Shown: positions 42,579 to 53,210 of the stretch, piece after piece
How positions within the stretch are numbered: the stretch's first letter is position 1
Layout: each line of letters opens with the position of its first letter
Origin: an uncultured Sutterella sp.
GTDB lineage: Bacteria > Pseudomonadota > Gammaproteobacteria > Burkholderiales > Burkholderiaceae_F
Length of the DNA stretch: 64,000 nt
Assembly: GCA_905206365.1 (NCBI GenBank)
Contig: CAJLHF010000006.1
Span: 20,757-84,756 of the forward strand
Direction of reading: 5' to 3'
Made by a program: the position numbers and the translations under genes
Notes under the pieces: model-generated
The model's input: only the letters and a program-made list of their open reading frames with translations
Database searches by the model: none
Told to the model about the DNA's origin: nothing

Positions 42579-45221
42579 TCAGTTCGCGACGATGTTGACG
42601 AGCTTCTTCTTCACGACGATCACCTTGCGAACGGTGAGGCCTTCGAAGAACTTGAGCGCTTCGGGGCAGGCGAGCGCCGCGCGTTCGATCTCGTCCTGAG
42701 CGGCTTCCGCCGGGACCGTGATCTGACCGCGAAGCTTCCCGTTCACCTGCACGACGAGCATCAATTCGTCCGCCTTCAGGGCTGCTTCGGAGACGACCGG
42801 CCACGGGGCGTCGATCAGGTCGCCCGAAGCCTCGGCAAAGCCGAGCTCGTCCCAGAGCGCCGTCGTGATGTGCGGGGCGATCGGGTAGAGCGTGCGAAGG
42901 AGAATCGAGACGGACTCGCGAAGCGCCCGGGCGCCGTCGTCCGTTTCGTACGCCTTGAAGCTTTCGACGGTGTTGAACATCTTCATGCAGGCCGACACCA
43001 CGGTGTTGTACTGCATGCGACCGTAGTCGTACTCGGCCTGCTTCAGGGTCGCGTGGATTTCGCGGCGCAGATGCTTCGCGTCGTGCCCGTAAGCGGCGGC
43101 GTCGAGCGTTTCGTCGGAGGCCGTGCGAATGCGTTCGGCGTTCTGGTAGGCCCAGTTCCAGATGCGGCGCAGGAACCGGTACGTCCCTTCGGCACCGGAA
43201 TTGGACCAGGCGGCGGACTGATCGGGGGGACCGGCGAACATCACGAAGCTGCGAGCCGTGTCGGCGCCGTACTTCTTGATGATTTCGCGCGGTTCAACGA
43301 CGTTGTTCTTCGACTTCGACATCTTTTCAATGCCGCCGAGAACGACGGGTTCGCCGTCTTCCTTGCAGATCGCGCCCACGGGGCGGCCCTTTTCGTCGAA
43401 GCGCACTTCGACTTCGTCGGGGTAGAACCAGCGCTTGCGACCGTCGGCCTCTTCGCGGTAGTAGCACTCGGCCATGAGCATGCCCTGCGTGAAGAGGTTC
43501 TTGAAGGGTTCGTCATACTTGACGAGCCCGAGGTCGCGCATCACCTTCGTCCAGAAGCGGGCGTAGAGGAGGTGCAGGACGGCGTGTTCGATCCCGCCGA
43601 TGTACTGATCCATCGGCATCCAGTAGTCGGCGCGCTTGTCGACCATGGCGCTCGTGCAGTCGGGCGAGCAGTAGCGCTGGAAGTACCAGGAGGAGTCGAC
43701 GAACGTGTCCATCGTGTCGGTTTCGCGTTCGGCGTCGCCCCCGCACTTCGGGCACTTCACCTTGGTGAAAGCTTCGCACTTGACGAGCGGGTTGCCGGAG
43801 CCGTCCGGAACGAGGTCTTCCGGAAGCACGACGGGGAGGTCTTCGTAGGGCACGGGCACCGGGCCGCAGCACGGGCAGTTGATCATCGGGATCGGCGTAC
43901 CCCAGTAGCGCTGACGGGAGATGCCCCAGTCGCGCAGGCGGAATTTCACTTCACGCCGACCGAGCCCCTTGGCTTCGAGGTCGGTCGCGATAGCGTCGAT
44001 CGCGTCGTGAATTGAAAGACCGTCGTACTTGCCGGAATTGACGGCGTAGGTTTCGAGCGTCTTGTCGCCGTACCAGTCCTGCCAGGCTTCGGTCGAGTAG
44101 TCGGCGCCCTTCATGGCGACGACCTGTTTGATCGGAAGACCGTACTTCTTCGCAAAGGCGAAGTCGCGTTCGTCGTGGGAGGGCACGCCCATCACGGCAC
44201 CTTCGCCGTAACCCATGAGAACGTAGTTGGCGATCCACACCGGGACGGCTTCGCCCGTGATCGGGTGCGAAACCGTAAAGCCCGTCGCCACGCCCTTCTT
44301 TTCCATCGTCGCCATGTCGGCTTCGGAGACGCCGCCCTTGGCGCACTCTTCGATGAAGGCCTGAAGGTCGGGACGGTCCTTGGCGAGGTAGGAAGCGAGC
44401 GGATGTTCGGCCGCGATCGCCACGAAGCTCACGCCCATGAGCGTGTCGGCACGGGTCGTGTAGACGGAGAGAAGCTTCGCGTTGCCGTTCAGCTCGTAGG
44501 GGAAGCACACCGTGACGCCTTCGGAGCGGCCGATCCAGTGTTCCTGCATGCGGCGGACCTGTTCGGGCCAGCCTTCGAGCTTTTCGATGTCCTTGAGGAG
44601 CTCATCGGCGTACTGCGTGATGCCGAGGTAGTAGCCCGGGATTTCGCGCTTTTCGACGACGGCGCCCGAGCGCCAGCCGCGCCCGTCGATTACCTGCTCG
44701 TTGGCGAGTACGGTCTTGTCGACGGGGTCCCAGTTGACGATCTGGGTCTTGCGGTAGGCGATGCCCTTTTCAAGCATCTTGAGGAACATCCACTGGTTCC
44801 AGCGGTAGTATTCCGGGCGGCACGTGGCGACTTCGCGCGACCAGTCGAAAGCAAGACCGAGCGGCTCCATCTGCTTTTTCATGTCGTCGATGTTGTTGTA
44901 CGTCCACTGCGCGGGGGCGACCTTCTTCGCGATGGCGGCGTTTTCGGCCGGAAGACCGAAGGCGTCCCAGCCCATCGGGGTCATGACGTTGTAGCCCTTC
45001 ATGCGGTAGAAGCGGTACATGACGTCGTTCAGGGTGTAGTTGCGCACATGACCCATGTGGAGCTTGCCGCTCGGATAGGGGAGCATGGAGCAGACGTAGA
45101 ATTTGGGCTTCGGTTTGCCGTTCGAGTCGAGTGCGTCCTCGACGGCCCGATAGACGTCCTTGGCCTTCCAACGGGCCTGGACTTCGGCTTCCACCGCTTG
45201 GGCGGAGTAGGTGTCGCGCAT
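42579..45221 (-). CDS. leuS: Leucine--tRNA ligase
   Basis: LeuS charges tRNA-Leu. The 880-residue class I synthetase has the HIGH motif HMGH at 55-58 in YPSGKLHMGHVRN, the CP1 editing domain with TTRADTLMGVSFVAI (about 255-270), the zinc-type cysteines CPCCGP and CPKCGG, and the KMSKSKNN motif near 634. MRDTYSAQAVEAEVQARW is the family start at 45221; the frame is open further up. It heads leuS-lptE-holA-proA and is divergent from the uvrD-type gene, with a 330-bp gap between them that shows nothing definite. Confidence 0.97.
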   Translation of the reverse strand: MRDTYSAQAVEAEVQARWKAKDVYRAVEDALDSNGKPKPKFYVCSMLPYPSGKLHMGHVRNYTLNDVMYRFYRMKGYNVMTPMGWDAFGLPAENAAIAKKVAPAQWTYNNIDDMKKQMEPLGLAFDWSREVATCRPEYYRWNQWMFLKMLEKGIAYRKTQIVNWDPVDKTVLANEQVIDGRGWRSGAVVEKREIPGYYLGITQYADELLKDIEKLEGWPEQVRRMQEHWIGRSEGVTVCFPYELNGNAKLLSVYTTRADTLMGVSFVAIAAEHPLASYLAKDRPDLQAFIEECAKGGVSEADMATMEKKGVATGFTVSHPITGEAVPVWIANYVLMGYGEGAVMGVPSHDERDFAFAKKYGLPIKQVVAMKGADYSTEAWQDWYGDKTLETYAVNSGKYDGLSIHDAIDAIATDLEAKGLGRREVKFRLRDWGISRQRYWGTPIPMINCPCCGPVPVPYEDLPVVLPEDLVPDGSGNPLVKCEAFTKVKCPKCGGDAERETDTMDTFVDSSWYFQRYCSPDCTSAMVDKRADYWMPMDQYIGGIEHAVLHLLYARFWTKVMRDLGLVKYDEPFKNLFTQGMLMAECYYREEADGRKRWFYPDEVEVRFDEKGRPVGAICKEDGEPVVLGGIEKMSKSKNNVVEPREIIKKYGADTARSFVMFAGPPDQSAAWSNSGAEGTYRFLRRIWNWAYQNAERIRTASDETLDAAAYGHDAKHLRREIHATLKQAEYDYGRMQYNTVVSACMKMFNTVESFKAYETDDGARALRESVSILLRTLYPIAPHITTALWDELGFAEASGDLIDAPWPVVSEAALKADELMLVVQVNGKLRGQITVPAEAAQDEIERAALACPEALKFFEGLTVRKVIVVKKKLVNIVAN

Positions 45222-45551
45222 AACGCAGAAATCCCGTAAAAAGTGGGTTGGATGAAAAAATGCACCTGAAAGTATAGCGGTTCGGTCGGTCGGAGCCCGA
45301 GCGGAGCGGTGCCTCTTGCGCCTGCCGCCCGCCCGCAGGCAAGGTGCGTAGGCGGAATCGGCTAGAGGGACGAAAAAGGGAAGGGAAAAGCGTGCAAGCG
45401 CCTTCGAGAGCGCGAATTTTTCCCCGCGTCCTGCAGTCTGCGGTCCTTTCCGAGTCACCACCCCGTGTCCGGCCATCTGCTACAGTTCCCGATTGCCGTT
45501 CGGGCGCCCGGGTTTCGGGCGCTTTCTCTTTTTCAAGCAGGAATTCCCTTC

Positions 45552-47963
<2,412 letters not shown>

Positions 47964-48010
47964 GGGCGATTGTCGAAGAGCAGTCGTGCTAGAATCCACG
48001 CTCATTGCGC

Positions 48011-48086
48011 GGAGCCGTAGTTCAACAGGATAGAACTGTCCCCTCCTAAGGGACGGATCTGGGTTCGAGTCCCGGCGGCCCCGCCA
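48011..48086 (+). tRNA. tRNA-Arg (CCU anticodon)
   Basis: This is a 76-nt cloverleaf with encoded CCA. The D arm is GTTC/GAAC, the anticodon stem GTCCC/GGGAC encloses CTCCTAA (anticodon CCU, reads AGG), and the T arm is CTGGG-TTCGAGT-CCCGG. The acceptor GGAGCCG/CGGCCCC has an A3-C70 mismatch; the discriminator is G73. AGG is a rare codon in GC-rich genomes. A terminator follows. Confidence 0.92.
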
Positions 48087-48102
48087 AGAATCCGCTTGAA
48101 AG

Positions 48103-48131
48103 AAGCCTCCCCGCGCAGGGAGGCTTTTTTT
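48103..48131 (+). terminator. Terminator of the tRNA-Arg transcript
   Basis: AAGCCTCCC pairs with GGGAGGCTT, followed by a T7 run. Confidence 0.9.
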
Positions 48132-48181
48132 GTATCGACGGAGCTTGTTTTTCCTCGGTTTGTCGAGCCCGTATTCGGGTT

Positions 48182-48193
48182 AACACTAGTGTT
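48182..48193. promoter_or_regulatory. 12-bp palindrome upstream of dcuC
   Basis: A perfect palindrome AACACTAGTGTT lies 124 bp before dcuC in an otherwise GC-rich region. It looks like a transcription factor operator; which factor is unknown. Confidence 0.4.
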
Positions 48194-48317
48194 TTAGGCG
48201 ACCGCGGGTTTTCACCATCGGGGGTGCATCGGACGGCGGATAGAATGCCGCCAACATCGCACGAGCCGCCTTGAAGGGGCCGTGCATCCCGACCCCCGTT
48301 TCATCAAGGAGAGCTTC

Positions 48318-49595
48318 ATGACCTGGACTTTCTGGGCTGCGCTCGTGATCGTCGTTCTGACGATCGCCGCGCTTATCAAACGCTACGAGACCCGACTCGT
48401 GCTTCTTACGGCGGGCTTCGTGATGACGCTTCTCGCGTTCGATCCGATGGCCGCCTTCAAGCAGTTCGACAAGTCGATGACGAACGCCTCGCTCATCATT
48501 GCGATCTGCTCGTCGATGGGCTTTGCGGGTGTGATGTCGCTCACGAAGTGCGACCTGCACCTTGTTTCCCTTCTGACGAAGCCGCTTCGCACGCTCGGCG
48601 TGTTGCTGCTGCCCTGCTGCATGCTCGTGACGGGCTTCATCTCGGTGGCGATTTCGTCCTTCGCGGGTTTGTGCGCCGCGGTCGGTCCGACGATGATCAT
48701 CCTCATGGTGCGCGCGGGCTTCCACCCGGCGATCGCCGCAGCGGCCGTTGCGGGTTCGACTGTTCCGGGGTTCCTGTCGCCGGGCACCTCGCACAACGTC
48801 TTCATCTCGAAGCTCGCCGACATGCCGATCATGGACTACATCTATGCGACGGCTCCCCGCACGATCGGTCTTCTCTTCGTGATCACGGCCTTCATGACGG
48901 TGCTCTGCTTTGCCTACAAGGACTACAAGAAAGGCGGCTTCGAAGGCGCGTCGATTGCGGGCATTGACGTTTCGAAGGGGCCCGAACTCCCCGAAAAGGC
49001 GAACCTTCTCTTCGCGTTCGCTCCGCTCCTTCCGGTGGTGATCCTGTTGGGCTTCTCGATCTGGGCTCCCGAACTCAAGCTTTCCGTTGCCACGGCCATG
49101 CTGATCGGTGCCGTCTACGCGATTGCCGTCACCCGCAGCAACCCCGCCGACATCACGAAGAAGTTCTTCGACGGCATGGGCCGCGGCTACGGCAACATCA
49201 TTGGCATCATCATCGCGGCGGGCGTCTTCGCCGCGGGTCTGCGCTCCTGCGGTGTGATCGACGTTTTCGTCGACTACCTGCGTCACTCGAGCGAAGTCGC
49301 CAAGCTCGGCGCCGCCATCGGTCCCTACGTGCTCGGCGTGATGACCGGTTCGGGCGATGCGGCGACTTTTGCCTTCAATGAAGCCGTGACGCCTCACGCT
49401 GCTCAGTTCGGCATGACGATTCCCGACCTCGGCTACCTCGCCTCGATTGCGGGCGCCTTCGGTCGTGCTTCCTCGCCGCTCGCGGGCGGGATGATCGTCG
49501 CGGCGGGCATCGCGGGCGTCTCTCCGATCGAAGTCGTGAAGCGTACGGCTCCGGTCATGTTGCTCGCGCTCGTCGTGCTCTACGTGATCAGCTGA
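48318..49595 (+). CDS. dcuC: C4-dicarboxylate transporter, DcuC family
   Basis: DcuC carriers exchange or export succinate and other C4-dicarboxylates during anaerobic fumarate respiration. The 425-residue protein has about 12 hydrophobic segments, starts MTWTFWAALVIVVLTI, and holds VGPTMIILMVRAG, STVPGFLSPGTSHNVFISK and the late MTGSGDAATFAFNEAVTPHA block typical of the family. AAGGAG precedes the ATG by 7 bp. Direction of transport and precise substrate are inferred. Two terminators in tandem follow. Confidence 0.88.
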   Translation: MTWTFWAALVIVVLTIAALIKRYETRLVLLTAGFVMTLLAFDPMAAFKQFDKSMTNASLIIAICSSMGFAGVMSLTKCDLHLVSLLTKPLRTLGVLLLPCCMLVTGFISVAISSFAGLCAAVGPTMIILMVRAGFHPAIAAAAVAGSTVPGFLSPGTSHNVFISKLADMPIMDYIYATAPRTIGLLFVITAFMTVLCFAYKDYKKGGFEGASIAGIDVSKGPELPEKANLLFAFAPLLPVVILLGFSIWAPELKLSVATAMLIGAVYAIAVTRSNPADITKKFFDGMGRGYGNIIGIIIAAGVFAAGLRSCGVIDVFVDYLRHSSEVAKLGAAIGPYVLGVMTGSGDAATFAFNEAVTPHAAQFGMTIPDLGYLASIAGAFGRASSPLAGGMIVAAGIAGVSPIEVVKRTAPVMLLALVVLYVIS

Positions 49596-49614
49596 TCGCC
49601 ATAACGAAGCACGT

Positions 49615-49644
49615 GCCCGGTCCCCGAGGGGCCGGGCGCTTTTT
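49615..49644 (+). terminator. First terminator after dcuC
   Basis: GCCCGGTCCCC/GGGGCCGGGC hairpin followed by GCTTTTT. Confidence 0.8.
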
Positions 49645-49651
49645 CCCGAAC

Positions 49652-49684
49652 AACCCCCGCATCCGTCGGGGGTTTTCTTTTTTT
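49652..49684 (+). terminator. Second terminator after dcuC
   Basis: AACCCCCG pairs with CGGGGGTT, followed by TTCTTTTTTT. It lies 8 bp after the first. Confidence 0.85.
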
Positions 49685-49768
49685 CGACCGAAAGCATTCG
49701 GGTTCGGACGGTTCCTTCCGTTAAAATTCTCAACTTCCGAATTCCGAAGGACCGTCGAGGATCCGCTC

Positions 49769-50779
49769 ATGCCCCGTCAAACCGCTCTTGCGTTCACGAT
49801 CAGTCTTCTTTTTGCCGGCCTGCTCTCGGGGTGCGGCACCATTGCCGACGCCTGGGACGACAACGAACCTCGCTTTGAAAGCCTTGAGCGGCCCGCCGAG
49901 CGCCTGCCCGCTCCGAACGTGCCCGCGCCCGCGGAAGTGATGGCGCCTGCTGCGACGACGGCCGCCGCACCGGTGGAAGCGATCGAACCGGCCAAAATAC
50001 CCGTCGAAGCGCCTCGTGCGATCGAGTCCGTTGCTGAACGTGCGCCCGCACCGACGGAATCGACCGAGTTGACCGAAGCATCCGAGTCGGCCGAAAAGCC
50101 CGCCGCAACCGAATCCGAGGCCGTCGCGGCGCCCGAAGTCGTTCGTCCCGAAGACGAACGTCGCCGCGAAGCCGCTGCACTGGCCGACGAACGTGCGGGT
50201 CTTCCCGCTCGTGTCGACATGACCGCGACGGGCGCGCGCAAGTCGATTTCCTGGCGCGATTGGAAGGACGGCAAAAAGCCGCAGCCGATGGCGGGCGAAC
50301 CCGCGGAACCCGAAGAAAACGAACGTTCGTCGGGCTTTTTCGGAAGCCTCTTCGGCGGGTCCGACGCCTCCGATGAGTCTGCGGCGGGTCCCTCCGTCAC
50401 GTATGAAGTTGCGGGTCCCTCGACCGAAACCGTCACCTACGGGAGTACTGCTCCCGTGAGCGAAGCGGACCTCAAAGCGCCTGCGGTCGCGACCACGCCC
50501 GCCAAGGTGGCGGGCGTCTGGCGCGAGGCGGTTCCGGGCTCGAGCCGCGCGGTGCGCGGGTTCGATTTCCGGGCGGACGGTTCGGCCGAGTCCTTCAACA
50601 TGGGTTCCTTGGAAGCGACGCGATGGAAGCTTCAGGGCTCGACCCTAACGGTCTTCGGCGAAGACGCCGCAGGCGGTGTGGTTGTTCCCTTTGCGCTCGA
50701 CTTCGACGTGATCGAGTCGACCGACTCGACTCTGACGATCCGCCAGGGTGTGCTCGTGCACCGCTTCTCGAAGCGCTGA
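49769..50779 (+). CDS. Lipoprotein with disordered linker and lipocalin-like C-terminal domain
   Basis: This 336-residue protein starts MPRQTALAFTISLLFAGLLSGC, a type II signal with lipid-attachment Cys at 22. Residues 30-150 are Ala/Pro/Glu-rich and probably disordered, typical of a periplasmic spacer. Residues about 240-336 (VAGVWREAVPGSSRAVRGF, FRADGSAESFNMGSLEATRW, LQGSTLTVFGED) form short strands like the bacterial lipocalin-like lipoprotein family, whose ligands are unknown. Alternative: an unrelated beta-rich domain. Terminators flank the gene on both sides. Confidence 0.7.
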   Translation: MPRQTALAFTISLLFAGLLSGCGTIADAWDDNEPRFESLERPAERLPAPNVPAPAEVMAPAATTAAAPVEAIEPAKIPVEAPRAIESVAERAPAPTESTELTEASESAEKPAATESEAVAAPEVVRPEDERRREAAALADERAGLPARVDMTATGARKSISWRDWKDGKKPQPMAGEPAEPEENERSSGFFGSLFGGSDASDESAAGPSVTYEVAGPSTETVTYGSTAPVSEADLKAPAVATTPAKVAGVWREAVPGSSRAVRGFDFRADGSAESFNMGSLEATRWKLQGSTLTVFGEDAAGGVVVPFALDFDVIESTDSTLTIRQGVLVHRFSKR

Positions 50780-50800
50780 GCGTACGCATTTACTCCAAAC

Positions 50801-50830
50801 GAAAGGCCGCGAACGAACCCGCGGCCTTTC
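50801..50830. terminator. Shared hairpin terminator
   Basis: GAAAGGCCGCG pairs perfectly with CGCGGCCTTTC. It lies between the convergent lipoprotein gene and the kinase-like pseudogene; the T-runs are short. Confidence 0.65.
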
Positions 50831-50842
50831 GCATTTTCGGAA

Positions 50843-51321
50843 TCAGAGCTGTCTGAGACCCGGGCGGCAGGGAAACCGCTCGCGCGCGGCGGCGTGCGCG
50901 ACCCGAAGTTCGTCGCGCGTCACGTGCTCTTCCCCCGCCACAAGCCTGTGACGGGCCGCTTCGGCATGAGCGAGGATCGCCTCGAATTCGTACTTGACGT
51001 AACGCTCTGAAAATACGAGAGCGACGGCGTCGACGGCATCGCCCGGGTGAAGGTCGTCGCGCCACTCGGACGGCAGATAGTCGCCTTCGACGATGAGGTC
51101 TTCGTCGTTTTCGAGCGCCGTTTGCACGAGCTCGCGCACGGCGGCCACATAAGTTGTTCGATCCCTTCATCCTCAAGCGGCGTGCAGGGAAGCATCCCTG
51201 AACGAATGAGGCCCATCTTCAGAAGGTCGAGCGAGAGGGCGAGCGCCCCCGTCTTGCGGGCGAGTCGTCGGGCGAGGAGCGTTTTGCCCGCCTGCGTAGG
51301 GCCGTAGATGAAGAGAATCAT
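50843..51321 (-). pseudogene. Frameshifted small P-loop kinase-like gene
   Basis: Two overlapping frames on the minus strand together read as one small ATP-binding protein. The first (from 51321) begins MILFIYGPTQAGKTLLARRL with Walker A GPTQAGKT and runs to EDEGIEQLM. Near 51148 the sensible sequence continues in another frame as AAVRELVQTALENDEDLIVE, then DYLPSEWRDDLHPGD, down to the stop at 50843. One added base would join them into a protein of about 160 residues resembling zeta-toxin/adenylate-kinase-like P-loop proteins. The gene may be decayed, recoded, or carry a sequencing error; no slippery heptamer is seen at the junction. Confidence 0.75.
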
Positions 51322-51443
51322 GGGTGTCGAAGAGGTGACGGAGGTTGGAAAAAATCGGGTGAAGAATACCGAGAACCGTCGCTTTGCGTTCGGAGTCGAA
51401 TGTTCCGAGGTCGCCGCGGGACGCAGCGGATTCCCAACAAAAC

Positions 51444-51468
51444 AAAAAGGCCCCGGAGCCTCGGGGCT
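51444..51468 (-). terminator. Terminator after ansB
   Basis: On the minus strand a GCCCCGAG-GCT-CCGGGGC hairpin is followed by TTTTTG. An extra perfect hairpin CGGACCGTC-GCG-GACGGTCCG lies between it and the gene at 51501-51521. Confidence 0.75.
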
Positions 51469-51536
51469 TCGGGACCTTTCGAACGTGTCGATCGTTTCGG
51501 CGGACCGTCGCGGACGGTCCGCACGGCGTGCGCCGA

Positions 51537-52580
51537 TCAGTAGAGATCGAAGTACTTCTGGACTTCCTTCCAGTCGGTCGTCTTCGTCAGAGCGAGCTGC
51601 AGGAGCACGCGGGCCTTCTGAGGATTGAGCGAGCCCGAGGCCACCCAGCCCATCTTCTGGTCGTCGACTTCGGCTTCCTTCGTGGTGGCGCCCGTCGGAA
51701 CGCGCGAGGAGCGAACCACGACGATGCCGTCCTTGGCGGCCTTTTCAAGGATCGGCCAGACGGACTTGTGGATGTTGCCGTTACCCACACCCGCATTCAC
51801 GATGCCCTTGTAGCCCGCCTTCACGAGCGCTTCGGCCTGAACGCCTTCGACGCCGGCGTGGTTGTAGACGATGCCGACCTTGGGCAGAGCGTCAAGCTTC
51901 GTGACGTCAAACGGGGTCTCCGTCGTGTGCTTGCGAACGGGGGTCACTTCGTATTCGACCTTGTTGTTGAAGATCGTACCGAGCTTGCCGAAGTTCGCAC
52001 CCTGGAACGTTTCGGGCTGAACCGTGTTGGTCTTGATGACGTCGCGGGCACCCACGACGATGTTGTCCATGGCAACGACGACGCCCATCTTGGCCGTTTC
52101 GGGTTCGGCGGCCGTCAGAACGGCGTTGTAGAGGTTGCGCGGACCGTCGGCGGAAAGACCCGTCGAGGGGAGCATCGCGCCCACCATCACCACCGGCTTG
52201 CTGCACTTCGAGGTGAGCTGCAGGAAGTAGGCGGTTTCTTCCATCGTGTCCGTGCCGTGCGTGATCACGAAGCCGTCGTACTTGCCGCAGTCGCTGTTGA
52301 TCGTCTTGGCAAGCTTGAGCCAGACTTCGTCGGACATGTCCTGAGAGCCGATGTTCGTCACCTGGACGGGCGTGACGTTGGCGATCTTGGCGAGTTCGGG
52401 TACGGCGTCGACGAGGTGGTTGACGGACACCTTGCCGGCGGAATAGGCCGAACCCGTCGAGCTTGCGCCCGCACCTGCGATCGTACCGCCCGTGGCGAGC
52501 ACGGCGATGTTCGGCAGGGCCATGGCGGCACCCGAAGCGGCAACGAGGGCAAGGCTGAGAAGGGTGGTCTTCAGTTTCAT
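51537..52580 (-). CDS. ansB: Periplasmic L-asparaginase (type II)
   Basis: This enzyme hydrolyses asparagine to aspartate and ammonia in the periplasm. The 347-residue protein has a signal peptide cleaved after MALPN's alanine (about residue 21); the mature start LPNIAVLATGGTIAG matches E. coli AnsB, with the nucleophile Thr at 33 and the second threonine site in THGTDTMEETA. GAMLPSTGLSADGPRN and the C-terminal LQLALTKT also fit. AAAGGAGC precedes the ATG. Aspartate from it could feed argG, which is divergent, and fumarate respiration through DcuC; both links are inferred. Confidence 0.95.
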   Translation of the reverse strand: MKLKTTLLSLALVAASGAAMALPNIAVLATGGTIAGAGASSTGSAYSAGKVSVNHLVDAVPELAKIANVTPVQVTNIGSQDMSDEVWLKLAKTINSDCGKYDGFVITHGTDTMEETAYFLQLTSKCSKPVVMVGAMLPSTGLSADGPRNLYNAVLTAAEPETAKMGVVVAMDNIVVGARDVIKTNTVQPETFQGANFGKLGTIFNNKVEYEVTPVRKHTTETPFDVTKLDALPKVGIVYNHAGVEGVQAEALVKAGYKGIVNAGVGNGNIHKSVWPILEKAAKDGIVVVRSSRVPTGATTKEAEVDDQKMGWVASGSLNPQKARVLLQLALTKTTDWKEVQKYFDLY

Positions 52581-53210
52581 GGGAAAGCTCCTTTGGATTC
52601 GTCGGGGGCGTCCGGTGCGGCGCAAGCCGCGGGGTGTGGTCGAAATCCGTCCGCCCGCTCGAACGGGTGAGCGGCGTCCTTTGGTCGAGAAAGGGCGGAC
52701 GCCGCGTGACAGGTCGAAGTGTAGAGATTCGAGGCATAGGATCTTGCAAAAAGCGGGAGCACATTTGATCTGCGGAGGAGGAACGCGAAAAATAGGTTCT
52801 TCCCAATAGGCAAAAGTGCCTAGCATGTGTAAAATCCGCTCCCTCGCCGATCGCCCCTCACGCAACACGGGGACGAGCCGCTCGAAAAAGGTCCTTCGAC
52901 GACGCGCGCAAAAGTTGCCCCAAAGGGGCTTCGGAACGTCCGCTTTCGGCTTCGGTAAAATAGGCGAAATGCCTTAGTTTCCAGGGTTTCCCCGTGAATT
53001 GAAGTCGCCCGAGAGTCGGGGTATTGTCGACCAAATTTCTCCTTATTCGATACCTTGCGAAGGTGAATCAAGAGTTCCCGTTTTTGATTCTCCGTTCGCG
53101 CAAGATGCATCCGCTTCCTCAGTAGAATCCAAAAACACGAGAGCCGTTCCGGGCTCTTGCCCCTATACGCAAGGGGACGTAGGCGCCCCTTGATTCCTTG
53201 GAGTGGATAC
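52581..53210. promoter_or_regulatory. Divergent ansB-argG regulatory region
   Basis: No gene is seen in this 630-bp stretch. The clearest element is an inverted repeat GAATCAA-N12-TTGATTC at 53065-53090, 121 bp before argG. A TAGAAT hexamer at 53123-53128 is a good -10 for argG but lacks a clear -35. No perfect FNR (TTGAT-N4-ATCAA) or ARG box is visible. Confidence 0.4.

Noticed and set aside
53065..53090. FNR site upstream of ansB/argG
   Set aside because: The repeat has ATCAA before TTGAT, the reverse of the FNR order, and the spacing is 12 or more rather than 4.
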